A DNA stretch of 5,768 nt, from assembly GCA_028705545.1 (NCBI GenBank), contig JAQWDG010000121.1:1-5768 (forward strand). Direction: 5' to 3'. The DNA is from Methanoregula sp. (GTDB lineage: Archaea; Halobacteriota; Methanomicrobia; Methanomicrobiales; Methanospirillaceae). This document shows, piece by piece, positions 1-5,091 of the stretch (position 1 is its first letter; each line of letters starts with the position of its first letter). The position numbers and the translations under genes were made by a program. The notes beneath the pieces were generated by a model. It did no database searches and had not been told where the DNA came from. It worked only from the letters and a program-made list of their open reading frames with translations.

Positions 1-159
1 GTGGTAAAAGAGGTGCGGGACGGGGTTGTTGTCCTTGCCCGGATTGACAAAGGAATCGTTGCCGTGGAAAAGGGAAAGCACATGGCCCTTGCCTTCCACC
101 CGGAGCTTGGCGGCGACCTCCGGCTCCACGAGCGGTTTATCAGGAACCTCTGTGCCTGA
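1..159 (+). CDS. pdxT: PdxT, glutaminase subunit of pyridoxal 5'-phosphate synthase (C-terminal end, partial)
   Basis: The reading frame is open from the window edge and ends at TGA 157-159, giving the last 52 residues of a protein that starts upstream. The motif FHPEL followed by a spaced RLHERF is the hallmark C-terminus of class I glutaminases of the PdxT/SNO family. The His (visible residue 33) and Glu (35) of HPEL are the second and third members of the Cys-His-Glu triad; the nucleophilic Cys lies outside the window. In this family PdxT hydrolyses glutamine and channels ammonia to PdxS, which combines it with ribose 5-phosphate and glyceraldehyde 3-phosphate to make PLP in the cytoplasm. 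The fragment is too short to rule out another class I glutaminase, but the spacing from HPEL to the terminus fits PdxT best. The next gene starts 41 bases later on the same strand. Confidence 0.85.
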   Translation: MVKEVRDGVVVLARIDKGIVAVEKGKHMALAFHPELGGDLRLHERFIRNLCA

Positions 160-172
160 TCCCACCCTTTCA

Positions 173-180
173 TTATTTTT
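173..180 (+). promoter_or_regulatory. Possible TATA box for the QueG-like gene
   Basis: The T-rich stretch TTATTTTT sits in the 40-base gap after pdxT, 20-27 bases before the ATG at 200. No Shine-Dalgarno-like sequence precedes that ATG. The distance fits an archaeal box A driving a leaderless or nearly leaderless transcript. The match to the archaeal consensus is only moderate. Confidence 0.3.
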
Positions 181-199
181 CCCGCCAACCATACCGGTC

Positions 200-880
200 A
201 TGTCCCAGGAACTCTCCGGCTTTCGGGAACGTGCCCGCGGTCTCGGCGCGGATTTTGTCGGGATTGCCGATCCCGAAGGCTTCAACAACCCTGACTATAC
301 CGGAAACCGGCCGCAGGCGTTTGCCCCCTGGATACGCTCAATTGTCGTGCTCGGGGTCATCATCCCGAAAGGCTGCGTAGAGCCGCTCCCCAAAGGAAGG
401 GCCGAATACACGAACACCCTGATGGCAGGAACAGTCTCCCTCCGGACGATGGGGTTTACCCTTGCTCGGGATCTCGAACGGCAGGGATACCGGGCGGCGC
501 TCGTCCCCTCGGAGGGAAGCGAGTTTGGGACCTGGTATGCCGACCGCGAGACGCTCAAAGCCGATCTCTCCCTCAAATATGCCGCATGGCTCGCCGGCCT
601 TGGGGAGTACGGCCTCAACCAGCTGCTGATCACCCATGAAAACGGCCCCAGGATCCGGATGACCGGGATCCTCACCGATGCGCCGCTCGAACCGGACCGC
701 CCATCGGGACAGTCCTTTGTCCGGTCCGAATGCGCCTCCTGCCAGAAGTGCGTGAAGATTTGCCCGGTAAAAGCGATCTCCGCGGACGGGACGATCGATC
801 CCACGCTCTGCCGGGACTACATGTTCTCGACGCTCGGCGGCCTCCGCTGCGGGATGTGCCTCAAAGTCTGCCCGCTGTAA
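200..880 (+). CDS. QueG/COG1600-related iron-sulfur protein with C-terminal double 4Fe-4S domain
   Basis: This is a 226-residue cytoplasmic protein. The N-terminus (residues 8-28) has the FRERARGLGADFVGIAD pattern typical of QueG and reductive-dehalogenase-like proteins. Residues 148-166 carry the NGPRIRMTGILTDAPLEPD segment of the same superfamily. The C-terminus holds eight cysteines for two [4Fe-4S] clusters: C178, C181, C184, C188 followed by Pro, then C204, C217, C220, C224 followed by Pro. The chain stops two residues after the last Cys. At 226 residues it is much shorter than true QueG (about 350 or more) and lacks the C-terminal HEAT region. Archaea make archaeosine rather than queuosine, so epoxyqueuosine reduction is unlikely and the substrate is unknown. 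The ATG at 200 was chosen because family homology begins there and upstream codons overlap pdxT; an in-frame GTG at 152 is possible but less likely. The next gene overlaps the stop by one base. Confidence 0.85.
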   Translation: MSQELSGFRERARGLGADFVGIADPEGFNNPDYTGNRPQAFAPWIRSIVVLGVIIPKGCVEPLPKGRAEYTNTLMAGTVSLRTMGFTLARDLERQGYRAALVPSEGSEFGTWYADRETLKADLSLKYAAWLAGLGEYGLNQLLITHENGPRIRMTGILTDAPLEPDRPSGQSFVRSECASCQKCVKICPVKAISADGTIDPTLCRDYMFSTLGGLRCGMCLKVCPL

Positions 881-1221
881 TGCGTGAGCCGATCCTGCAA
901 CAGTTTTTACCCGCACTCCACGAATGTCCCTTTATGGCAGCAGGGAGACGGACGCAGAAACCCTCTAAGAAAGTCCCGTTCGAAGAGATTTCGGAACTTC
1001 TTTTTTCCGCAATTAAAAACGGTGACGACTTTGTCCTCACCCGGGAACCCCGCCCCGGGGAAGAACCGGGAACTGAACCGGTGATCCATATCCTGACCGG
1101 CAACCTGATTACCCCGTGCCGGCTCAACGGGCTCCTGGGCCGCGCAGCGCTCTACGAAGACGAAGGGGCACGAATCGTCACCTTCAGGGAAAAGGACCTG
1201 GTGTCAGGCCAAGAAAAATAA
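880..1221 (+). CDS. Hypothetical protein, translationally coupled to the QueG-like gene
   Basis: This 113-residue protein is not one I recognise. Its ATG shares the final A of the upstream TAA stop (TAATG), a classic coupling arrangement, so it is probably made together with the QueG-like iron-sulfur protein. The frame extends further upstream, but that part only shadows the cysteine-rich end of the previous gene. Residues 1-20 form a short amphipathic segment with His14 and Cys16, and residues 21-33 are basic. Residues 34-48 look helical, 55-66 are rich in Pro, Gly and Glu, and 67-102 alternate like beta strands around Cys80. No signal peptide or membrane segment is visible. The mixed alpha/beta pattern suggests a small soluble domain. 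A role in cluster or electron delivery to its neighbour would be a guess from position only. Confidence 0.65.
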   Translation: MREPILQQFLPALHECPFMAAGRRTQKPSKKVPFEEISELLFSAIKNGDDFVLTREPRPGEEPGTEPVIHILTGNLITPCRLNGLLGRAALYEDEGARIVTFREKDLVSGQEK

Positions 1222-1242
1222 AGGGAGACCCCCCGGCCGGGG
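1211..1242 (-). terminator. Possible terminator of the serpin gene, with GC palindrome
   Basis: Between the two convergent stop codons lies a perfect 12-base palindrome, CCCCGGCCGGGG, at 1231-1242. Read on the - strand it is followed, after a short CT-rich spacer, by the T-rich run TTTATTTTTCTT (complement of 1211-1222). Archaeal termination relies mainly on U-rich tracts, so this could end serpin transcription. The palindrome alone gives only a 4-5 base-pair stem with a tight loop, so it may be incidental. Confidence 0.3.
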
Positions 1243-1260
1243 CTGCCGGATCAGGGGAGG

Positions 1261-2580
1261 TTATGTACCGTTCGGATTGGTGATCCGCCCGGTAAAGAGA
1301 ACCGTCCCGGTGTTGTTGTCCTGTATCACGAAGAGGAACGGGTGATCGGCCCTAAAGACCGGAACGGGCTCTTTACTGCCAGGGGCTGCTGCCATGGTTT
1401 TCATTATCACTGCCGTAGCCGCTGCCGCCTCCGTACCCTCCTCGTTTACCTCGATGTAGGCCTTGTGGACGACATCGCTGATGTACAGGTCCGTTTTCCC
1501 GTCCATCCCGGAGAAGTCCGCACTATCGGAGAATGCCATGGGCATCCCCATGGCAGAGAGCGTTCCGGGCAGAGAGTACTGTGTTTCGATTTTGAACTTC
1601 GGAATGTACACCTTTACCTGCCGGGAGGTTGCGGACTGTTCCAGCGCCGAGAGATTGGCCGGGTCGAGATACGGGACCGCCGCAGAAATATTGTTGTGTC
1701 GGGGCAGAAGGATCACCATCGAGAGGCCCTTTCCATCCTTTGCTGTATACGGCAGGGAGAGCATCTGGATATCTGCGTTCGCTGCATACGGGAAAGTGGC
1801 GTCTTCATCAGTCCTCTGCATCATTTTTACCGTGACCTCTGACCCGTCAGGAGTGGTAAAGGGGGCATCTGCGGTCAGGTTGGCATCGAACTGCTTTTCC
1901 CATGTGCCCTTGAAATAGACGGCATTCGTGATCACGAGCCGGGTCAGGGAGTCTATAGAGCCGGGAGGCAGCAGGTCGAGGATCTTATTCTGGGTCTTGC
2001 CGGCCACCCAGGAATTGATTGTCTGGCGCGAGGCTTCGGGCTGGTTAACGAAATCAAGGTTGGTCGTATTGGCGCCGTAGTATTTTTCAGCGGTAGCCGT
2101 GTATGCGGGGAGGAAAACGTAGGTCTTCTCCGCCCAAAGCGCGTTTGCGGTGCTCAGGGTATACCCGGCATCCCCGGCATTGATCGCTGCATTCTCCGCG
2201 GCATACCCCTCCCGCATCACGGTCTGGTTTGCCGGGAAGAAAAAGACGGACCGGATCTCGTCAGCGGTCGTTCCGCGTGCCCCTTCGTACGTGATGGCAA
2301 GCGCAGACGAGATGGAGAACGGCGAGAAGAAGATGTTACCGGTGGCATCTCCCGCGGCAAGCTGGCGGTACAGGCTCGCGGAGAAGTGGTTATTCGCATC
2401 GGAGACACTGTCGGCTGAGGTCGTATTGGCTGCGGAACCGGCCGAAGTGGGGGTTACTGCTGGTGACTGGTTCCCGCCCTCTCCCGCCTGTGTTGCGGGG
2501 GTCGAGGTACACCCCGCTGCAAGAATGAGGAGGGCAAGGGAAGAGACAAGGATCAGAAAACACACGGTACGGCGTTTCAT
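1261..2580 (-). CDS. Serpin family serine protease inhibitor, probable surface lipoprotein
   Basis: This is a complete 439-residue serpin. Residues 1-24 are an export signal: basic n-region, hydrophobic core and lipobox LAAGC with Cys24, suggesting a lipid-anchored protein outside the membrane. Residues 25-62 are a Ser/Thr/Ala/Pro-rich low-complexity linker. The serpin fold follows (about 63-436), including FFSPFSISSALA at 84-95, the TNAVYFKGTWEKQF segment at 218-231 and the family signature around ADHPFLF (411-417). The reactive-centre hinge EEGTEAAAATA (380-390) has the small residues needed for loop insertion, so it should be an inhibitory serpin. Counting from the P17 Glu380 puts P1 at Met396 and P1' at Ala397, which would favour elastase-, chymotrypsin- or subtilisin-like targets; this is inference. 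It lies downstream of alkD on the same strand but has its own likely promoter. Confidence 0.95.
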   Translation of the reverse strand: MKRRTVCFLILVSSLALLILAAGCTSTPATQAGEGGNQSPAVTPTSAGSAANTTSADSVSDANNHFSASLYRQLAAGDATGNIFFSPFSISSALAITYEGARGTTADEIRSVFFFPANQTVMREGYAAENAAINAGDAGYTLSTANALWAEKTYVFLPAYTATAEKYYGANTTNLDFVNQPEASRQTINSWVAGKTQNKILDLLPPGSIDSLTRLVITNAVYFKGTWEKQFDANLTADAPFTTPDGSEVTVKMMQRTDEDATFPYAANADIQMLSLPYTAKDGKGLSMVILLPRHNNISAAVPYLDPANLSALEQSATSRQVKVYIPKFKIETQYSLPGTLSAMGMPMAFSDSADFSGMDGKTDLYISDVVHKAYIEVNEEGTEAAAATAVIMKTMAAAPGSKEPVPVFRADHPFLFVIQDNNTGTVLFTGRITNPNGT

Positions 2581-2603
2581 AACGGAATGTGGGAAGGCCG
2601 TTC

Positions 2604-2611
2604 CATTAAAT
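2604..2611 (-). promoter_or_regulatory. Possible TATA box of the serpin gene
   Basis: On the - strand the sequence reads ATTTAATG, 24-31 bases upstream of the serpin ATG, with no Shine-Dalgarno sequence between. This geometry suits a leaderless archaeal transcript. It also means the serpin can be transcribed independently of alkD. Confidence 0.4.
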
Positions 2612-2617
2612 CTGGCG

Positions 2618-2643
2618 ATAACTACGGGTATTCCCGCAGTTAT
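2618..2643 (-). repeat. 26-base inverted repeat between alkD and the serpin gene
   Basis: Two 11-base arms flank a 4-base loop (2629-2632). On the + strand the arms, ATAACTACGGG and CCCGCAGTTAT, have one A/C mismatch. Transcribed from the - strand that position becomes a G-U pair, so the RNA stem would be 11 uninterrupted pairs. It lies 33 bases after the alkD stop codon and 6 bases upstream of the probable serpin TATA box. It could be the 3' hairpin of the alkD transcript, an operator for the serpin promoter, or both. No U-run follows it directly. Confidence 0.6.
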
Positions 2644-2676
2644 ACGTACAGCAACCGCCGCCAGTTCTGATGTGCA

Positions 2677-3387
2677 TCACTCTTTTTTCATCGCCTCTGC
2701 CTTGAGTTCCTTTGGCATCAGCTCGATTGCATAGCGGAGGGCCGTCCGGGGCATGACCTTTTTGTTGCGCACCACAAAGTCAAACACTTCACCGGTGTGC
2801 TTCCGGCTGGCCTCTTTTAAGAGCCAGCCATAGCCCTTCTGCACCATATCGTCGCTGTCGGTCAGCAGGAGGCCGGCGATTGTAAGCGATTTGTCAAGGA
2901 ACTTCCCGTGCTTTGCCGGGACGATCAGGGAGACCGCTGCCGCCCGCCGCATCCAGCGGTTCTTCGATTGCGTCCACTGTTCCAGTTCAGCCGTGTACTG
3001 GGGGTATTGTTCGATAAAATCGCCCATCGTATGGTTGCAGAGCCCGTCGCAGGATGCCCAGTTCGTGATGTAGGTATCGATCCAGCGGGTAAAAACTGCA
3101 AGATCCCCTTTCTCGTACCGGCCGGAGAGGGAATGCGCCCACTGCGAGACGACAAACGACTCCTCCATGTACCCGGATTTGTACAGGTCCTCGCAGAGAG
3201 AGAAGATCTCCTGCTTGTTCTTGTTTTTAATCTCCTTCCAGTACTTCTTTGCAAGGGCGACGACATCGGCGGTCCTGATCCCGTAACACCGGATCTCCTC
3301 CTTAAAAAAGCGCCTTGATGATTTTTGGATCTCAGGATCTGCCATCTCTTTGAAATCCTGCCGTATCTGCCTGATGACCGGGTCCAT
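2677..3387 (-). CDS. AlkD-type DNA alkylation repair protein (HEAT-repeat DNA glycosylase)
   Basis: This 236-residue, all-helical protein matches the AlkC/AlkD family (DNA alkylation repair enzyme). Family hallmarks are ITNWASCD (107-114), RWMRRAA (144-150), QKGYGWLLKE (183-192) and a C-terminal MPRTALRYAIE (212-222). Trp110, Asp114, Arg147/148 and Trp188 fall almost exactly where Bacillus cereus AlkD has its DNA-backbone and lesion-contacting Trp109, Asp113, Arg148 and Trp187. In that family these residues remove bulky or cationic alkylated purines without base flipping. Length matches AlkD (about 237). The ATG at 3387 was chosen because family homology begins there and a TATA-like box lies 23-30 bases upstream; the frame stays open for 34 more codons, but these would cover the promoter. 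The serpin gene follows on the same strand after 96 bases. Confidence 0.9.
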   Translation of the reverse strand: MDPVIRQIRQDFKEMADPEIQKSSRRFFKEEIRCYGIRTADVVALAKKYWKEIKNKNKQEIFSLCEDLYKSGYMEESFVVSQWAHSLSGRYEKGDLAVFTRWIDTYITNWASCDGLCNHTMGDFIEQYPQYTAELEQWTQSKNRWMRRAAAVSLIVPAKHGKFLDKSLTIAGLLLTDSDDMVQKGYGWLLKEASRKHTGEVFDFVVRNKKVMPRTALRYAIELMPKELKAEAMKKE

Positions 3388-3409
3388 GGTTTTTTGTATG
3401 GATGCGTGG

Positions 3410-3417
3410 ATTAATAA
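3410..3417 (-). promoter_or_regulatory. Likely TATA box of the alkD-like gene
   Basis: Read on the - strand this is TTATTAAT, 23-30 bases upstream of the ATG at 3387. The intervening leader is A-rich and has no Shine-Dalgarno sequence. This supports the shorter start and a leaderless or near-leaderless transcript. Confidence 0.45.
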
Positions 3418-3496
3418 GTGAAACGTATCCCGGGATCTTACATGAACGATCATGGCAAAGCAGCACAAAAACCGGAAAATTGCGATCATATTCTGA

Positions 3497-3561
3497 TAAT
3501 AACCTCAGTTTAAACTTAAAACAAAAAAGAAAGTTTTATTAACTGATACAGAAAACTAAAC
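3497..3561. promoter_or_regulatory. AT-rich promoter region upstream of the coiled-coil gene
   Basis: This AT-rich stretch stands out sharply from the GC-leaning surroundings and lies in the divergent gap between alkD and the coiled-coil gene. It includes a perfect palindrome AGTTTAAACT (3507-3516) and a TATA-like TTTATTA (3535-3541) about 32 bases before the ATG at 3573. The palindrome could be an operator or simply AT-rich promoter DNA. Together with the alkD TATA box, the 185-base gap holds divergent promoters. Confidence 0.4.
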
Positions 3562-3572
3562 CTAGAAGAGGC

Positions 3573-4466
3573 ATGGCACTCGATCAGACCCAGATTGATA
3601 CCTGCATAAGTGCCGGATCCGAGGACGATCCGGATCTTAAACTCAAAAATCTGGAGCAGGAAGTCGATCTCATCAAAACATCTATCAAGCGTCTCCTGAT
3701 CGACATCAGGGAACGTATGACGGAGTTCCAGAGCGCGGGAGACCTGGTTCTGCCGCAGGATTCTGTATCCTCAGCGGAAGCAGCAGCAATAGAAGCCGGG
3801 AAGGCAGCCATGGACGCGCGGGAAGCCGCACTGAACGCCCGGGAATCCCAGCTTGACGCAGCAGAAGATACCGGAGACGACCCGGAGAGTTCTCCCGATA
3901 AAGGAATGCAGGAGACCCCGGGCCGGTCGGGAATAGAGGGTGCCTCCCTGAAAAACAATGACGCGCCTGCGGTTCCGGCCGCATCCTTTTCAGGTATCCT
4001 TTCTGCCCTTACTACACCCTCACGGCCCGAACCGGAAAAACCCGGCCTCCAGAAAGTGTTCCACTTGTTTACTTGGACCGATAAAGCAGTAAAAAAATTC
4101 GGGCAGGACCGGTTAGAGATCATGCTGGAATCGTACCGGGTCATGGGGTACCTTCCCGCCAGGTCAAAAGACGAGATCCTCGGCATCATGCACCTCATAC
4201 CGGAGGACCTGGGAATCGCCCATACAATCAGCGCCAGCGAATATGTCTCCGAGCTGTACTCGCTCCGGAGAATCCTTGTGCCCGGAGATATATCCCTCGA
4301 CCGCGATATGATAGCAGTGCTGATGGAACAGCGCCGGCAGGCCTCTCCCGCCGCATCCGTACACGCTGAAAATGCGGAACCCCCGCGTGAAACAGAACCG
4401 GCGGACAGGCCCGGACGTGTCCTGGACAGGGGTACCGATCTTGAATGGATGAATCTCCCCTCGTAG
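3573..4466 (+). CDS. Coiled-coil protein with C-terminal ArlD/E (FlaD/E)-like domain, function unknown
   Basis: This 297-residue protein has no signal peptide or membrane segment. Residues 22-52 form a heptad-patterned helix (LKNLEQEVDLIKTSIKRL and onward), the layout seen in archaellum accessory proteins of the ArlC/FlaC type. Residues 66-98 are a second Ala/Glu/Arg-rich helix. Residues 99-158 are an acidic, Pro- and Ser-rich disordered linker. Residues 160-210 (FTWTDKAVKKFGQDRLEIMLESYRVMGYL core) resemble the conserved Arch_fla_DE domain, where a Trp, a Lys-Phe-Gly segment and a hydrophobic helix ending in Gly recur. The tail (255-297) is again disordered. This suggests a cytoplasmic adaptor related to the ArlCDE signalling module linking chemotaxis to the archaellum, but no archaellum genes are visible here and the similarity is judged by eye. 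The alternative is an unrelated coiled-coil scaffold. The next gene is convergent. Confidence 0.8.
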   Translation: MALDQTQIDTCISAGSEDDPDLKLKNLEQEVDLIKTSIKRLLIDIRERMTEFQSAGDLVLPQDSVSSAEAAAIEAGKAAMDAREAALNARESQLDAAEDTGDDPESSPDKGMQETPGRSGIEGASLKNNDAPAVPAASFSGILSALTTPSRPEPEKPGLQKVFHLFTWTDKAVKKFGQDRLEIMLESYRVMGYLPARSKDEILGIMHLIPEDLGIAHTISASEYVSELYSLRRILVPGDISLDRDMIAVLMEQRRQASPAASVHAENAEPPRETEPADRPGRVLDRGTDLEWMNLPS

Positions 4467-4517
4467 AGGAGATCCCCACTATCCCCTTAGTTATCGCTTA
4501 AACAGACGGGAATTATC

Positions 4518-4916
4518 TCAGGCCGTCCCTTTGGACTGCTTTTTGGCCTTAGCCTGGCACACGGGGACTTCATCGCTCTTTTTGCCGTTCTGGGTGCCGA
4601 GATATTCTGCCCCCCACGTACAGAGGGCTTCGAGGATGGGGATGATGGTTTTGCCGAACTCGGTGATCGAGTACTCGACCCGGGGAGGGACTTCGGGGTA
4701 GACCGTGCGCCGGATCACCCCGTCCTCTTCGAGCTCACGGAGCTGCTTGGTGAGCATCTTCGCGTTGACGCCGTGCAGGCTTTTTTGCAGCTCCCCAAAC
4801 CGCATCACGGAATCGCCGAGGTGCCAGAGGATGAGGGGTTTCCACTTCCCGCCAATCACGTCCAGGGTCGCCTCCACGGTGCAGTGGTAGGTCTTGCCGT
4901 TTTTTGTATAGGTCAT
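4518..4916 (-). CDS. HxlR family winged helix-turn-helix transcriptional regulator
   Basis: This 132-residue protein is of normal length for HxlR regulators. The core runs from CTVEATLDVIGGKWKPLIL (12-30) through the recognition region NAKMLTKQLRELEEDGVI (51-68) to the wing RVEYSITEFGK (79-89), and ends with the dimerisation helix around IIPILEALCTW (91-101). Cys12 lies where family members such as Bacillus HypR carry a thiol that senses disulfide or electrophile stress; Cys100 and Cys120 are further thiols. The C-terminal tail is basic (KAKKQSK). It is divergent from a flavoredoxin/ferredoxin operon, the usual layout for a regulator controlling redox enzymes and itself. A GGGAG Shine-Dalgarno precedes the ATG. 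Control of the neighbouring operon and redox sensing are inferences from family and position. Confidence 0.93.
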   Translation of the reverse strand: MTYTKNGKTYHCTVEATLDVIGGKWKPLILWHLGDSVMRFGELQKSLHGVNAKMLTKQLRELEEDGVIRRTVYPEVPPRVEYSITEFGKTIIPILEALCTWGAEYLGTQNGKKSDEVPVCQAKAKKQSKGTA

Positions 4917-4921
4917 AGTTA

Positions 4922-4926
4922 CTCCC
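4922..4926 (-). promoter_or_regulatory. Shine-Dalgarno of the HxlR regulator
   Basis: On the - strand this reads GGGAG, five bases before the ATG at 4916. It supports that start. The serpin and alkD genes have no comparable site, so this gene probably has a real 5' leader. Confidence 0.5.
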
Positions 4927-4959
4927 GGGAAAGTCCATTACAATATTGCCTGTATCCCC

Positions 4960-4967
4960 TATATATT
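4960..4967 (-). promoter_or_regulatory. TATA box in the divergent hxlR/flavoredoxin gap
   Basis: The sequence is TATATATT on + and AATATATA on -. Read on the - strand it is a good archaeal box A, about 45 bases upstream of the regulator ATG, allowing a leader of about 20 bases with the GGGAG site. The near-symmetrical core could also serve the + strand, which would give the flavoredoxin a leader of about 100 bases. A perfect palindrome CAATATTG (4941-4948) lies between it and the hxlR start and could be an operator half or an alternative TATA element. Confidence 0.4.
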
Positions 4968-5056
4968 CAGTTGGGGCAGATCCTATCTTAATGGTTCAGA
5001 CTGCCATTGCAGAAAATCGGAATGTAATCTCCCCTGCATATGGTGACCTGTCAGGC

Positions 5057-5091
5057 TATCCTGCCGGTAGCGGGATGTAAGGAGTCATCCT
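5057..5091 (+). promoter_or_regulatory. Flavoredoxin leader: two overlapping hairpins around the ribosome binding site
   Basis: Two RNA stems share the GGGAU at 5072-5076. Stem A pairs 5058-5064 (AUCCUGC) with 5070-5076 (GCGGGAU), seven pairs with one G-U and a 5-base loop; a further U-G pair can close it at 5057/5077. Stem B pairs 5072-5077 (GGGAUG) with 5086-5091 (CAUCCU), six pairs including a G-U, and puts the Shine-Dalgarno in its 8-base loop. The two cannot form together, as expected of a translational switch. The stems are short, so chance is a real alternative. Confidence 0.3.
5079..5084 (+). promoter_or_regulatory. Strong Shine-Dalgarno of the flavoredoxin gene
   Basis: AAGGAG lies seven bases upstream of the ATG at 5092, the best ribosome binding site in the window. 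It fixes the start of the flavoredoxin and implies a transcript with a genuine leader, unlike the serpin and alkD-like genes. Confidence 0.75.

Noticed and set aside
26..199. N-terminal extension of the QueG-like gene starting at ATG 26
   Set aside because: Most of it overlaps pdxT in another frame, the extra residues look like shadow translation, and family similarity begins at the ATG at 200.
730..879. Upstream extension of the 113-residue gene
   Set aside because: It lies entirely inside the cysteine-rich coding end of the QueG-like gene in another frame; the TAATG overlap gives a better start.
338..916. 192-residue open frame on the - strand opposite the QueG-like gene
   Set aside because: It is antisense to a gene with clear family motifs, has no recognisable domain or promoter, and is explained by GC-rich codon bias.
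2150..2734. 194-residue open frame on the + strand opposite the serpin N-terminus
   Set aside because: It is antisense to the serpin, has low-complexity Ala/Val/Pro composition and no family features; it runs across the serpin promoter.
3388..3489. 34-residue N-terminal extension of the AlkD-like protein with a hydrophobic start
   Set aside because: It resembles a signal peptide by chance only. AlkD is cytoplasmic, its homology begins at 3387, and a TATA-like box lies within the extension.
3584..4198. 204-residue - strand frame opposite the coiled-coil gene
   Set aside because: It is Ser/Arg-rich, mirrors the Ala/Glu-rich coiled-coil codons, and has no start signal or domain.
4453..4473. 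Imperfect hairpin spanning the stop codon of the coiled-coil gene
   Set aside because: It has six base pairs at the ends with an interrupted interior and no T-run after it, too weak to call a terminator.
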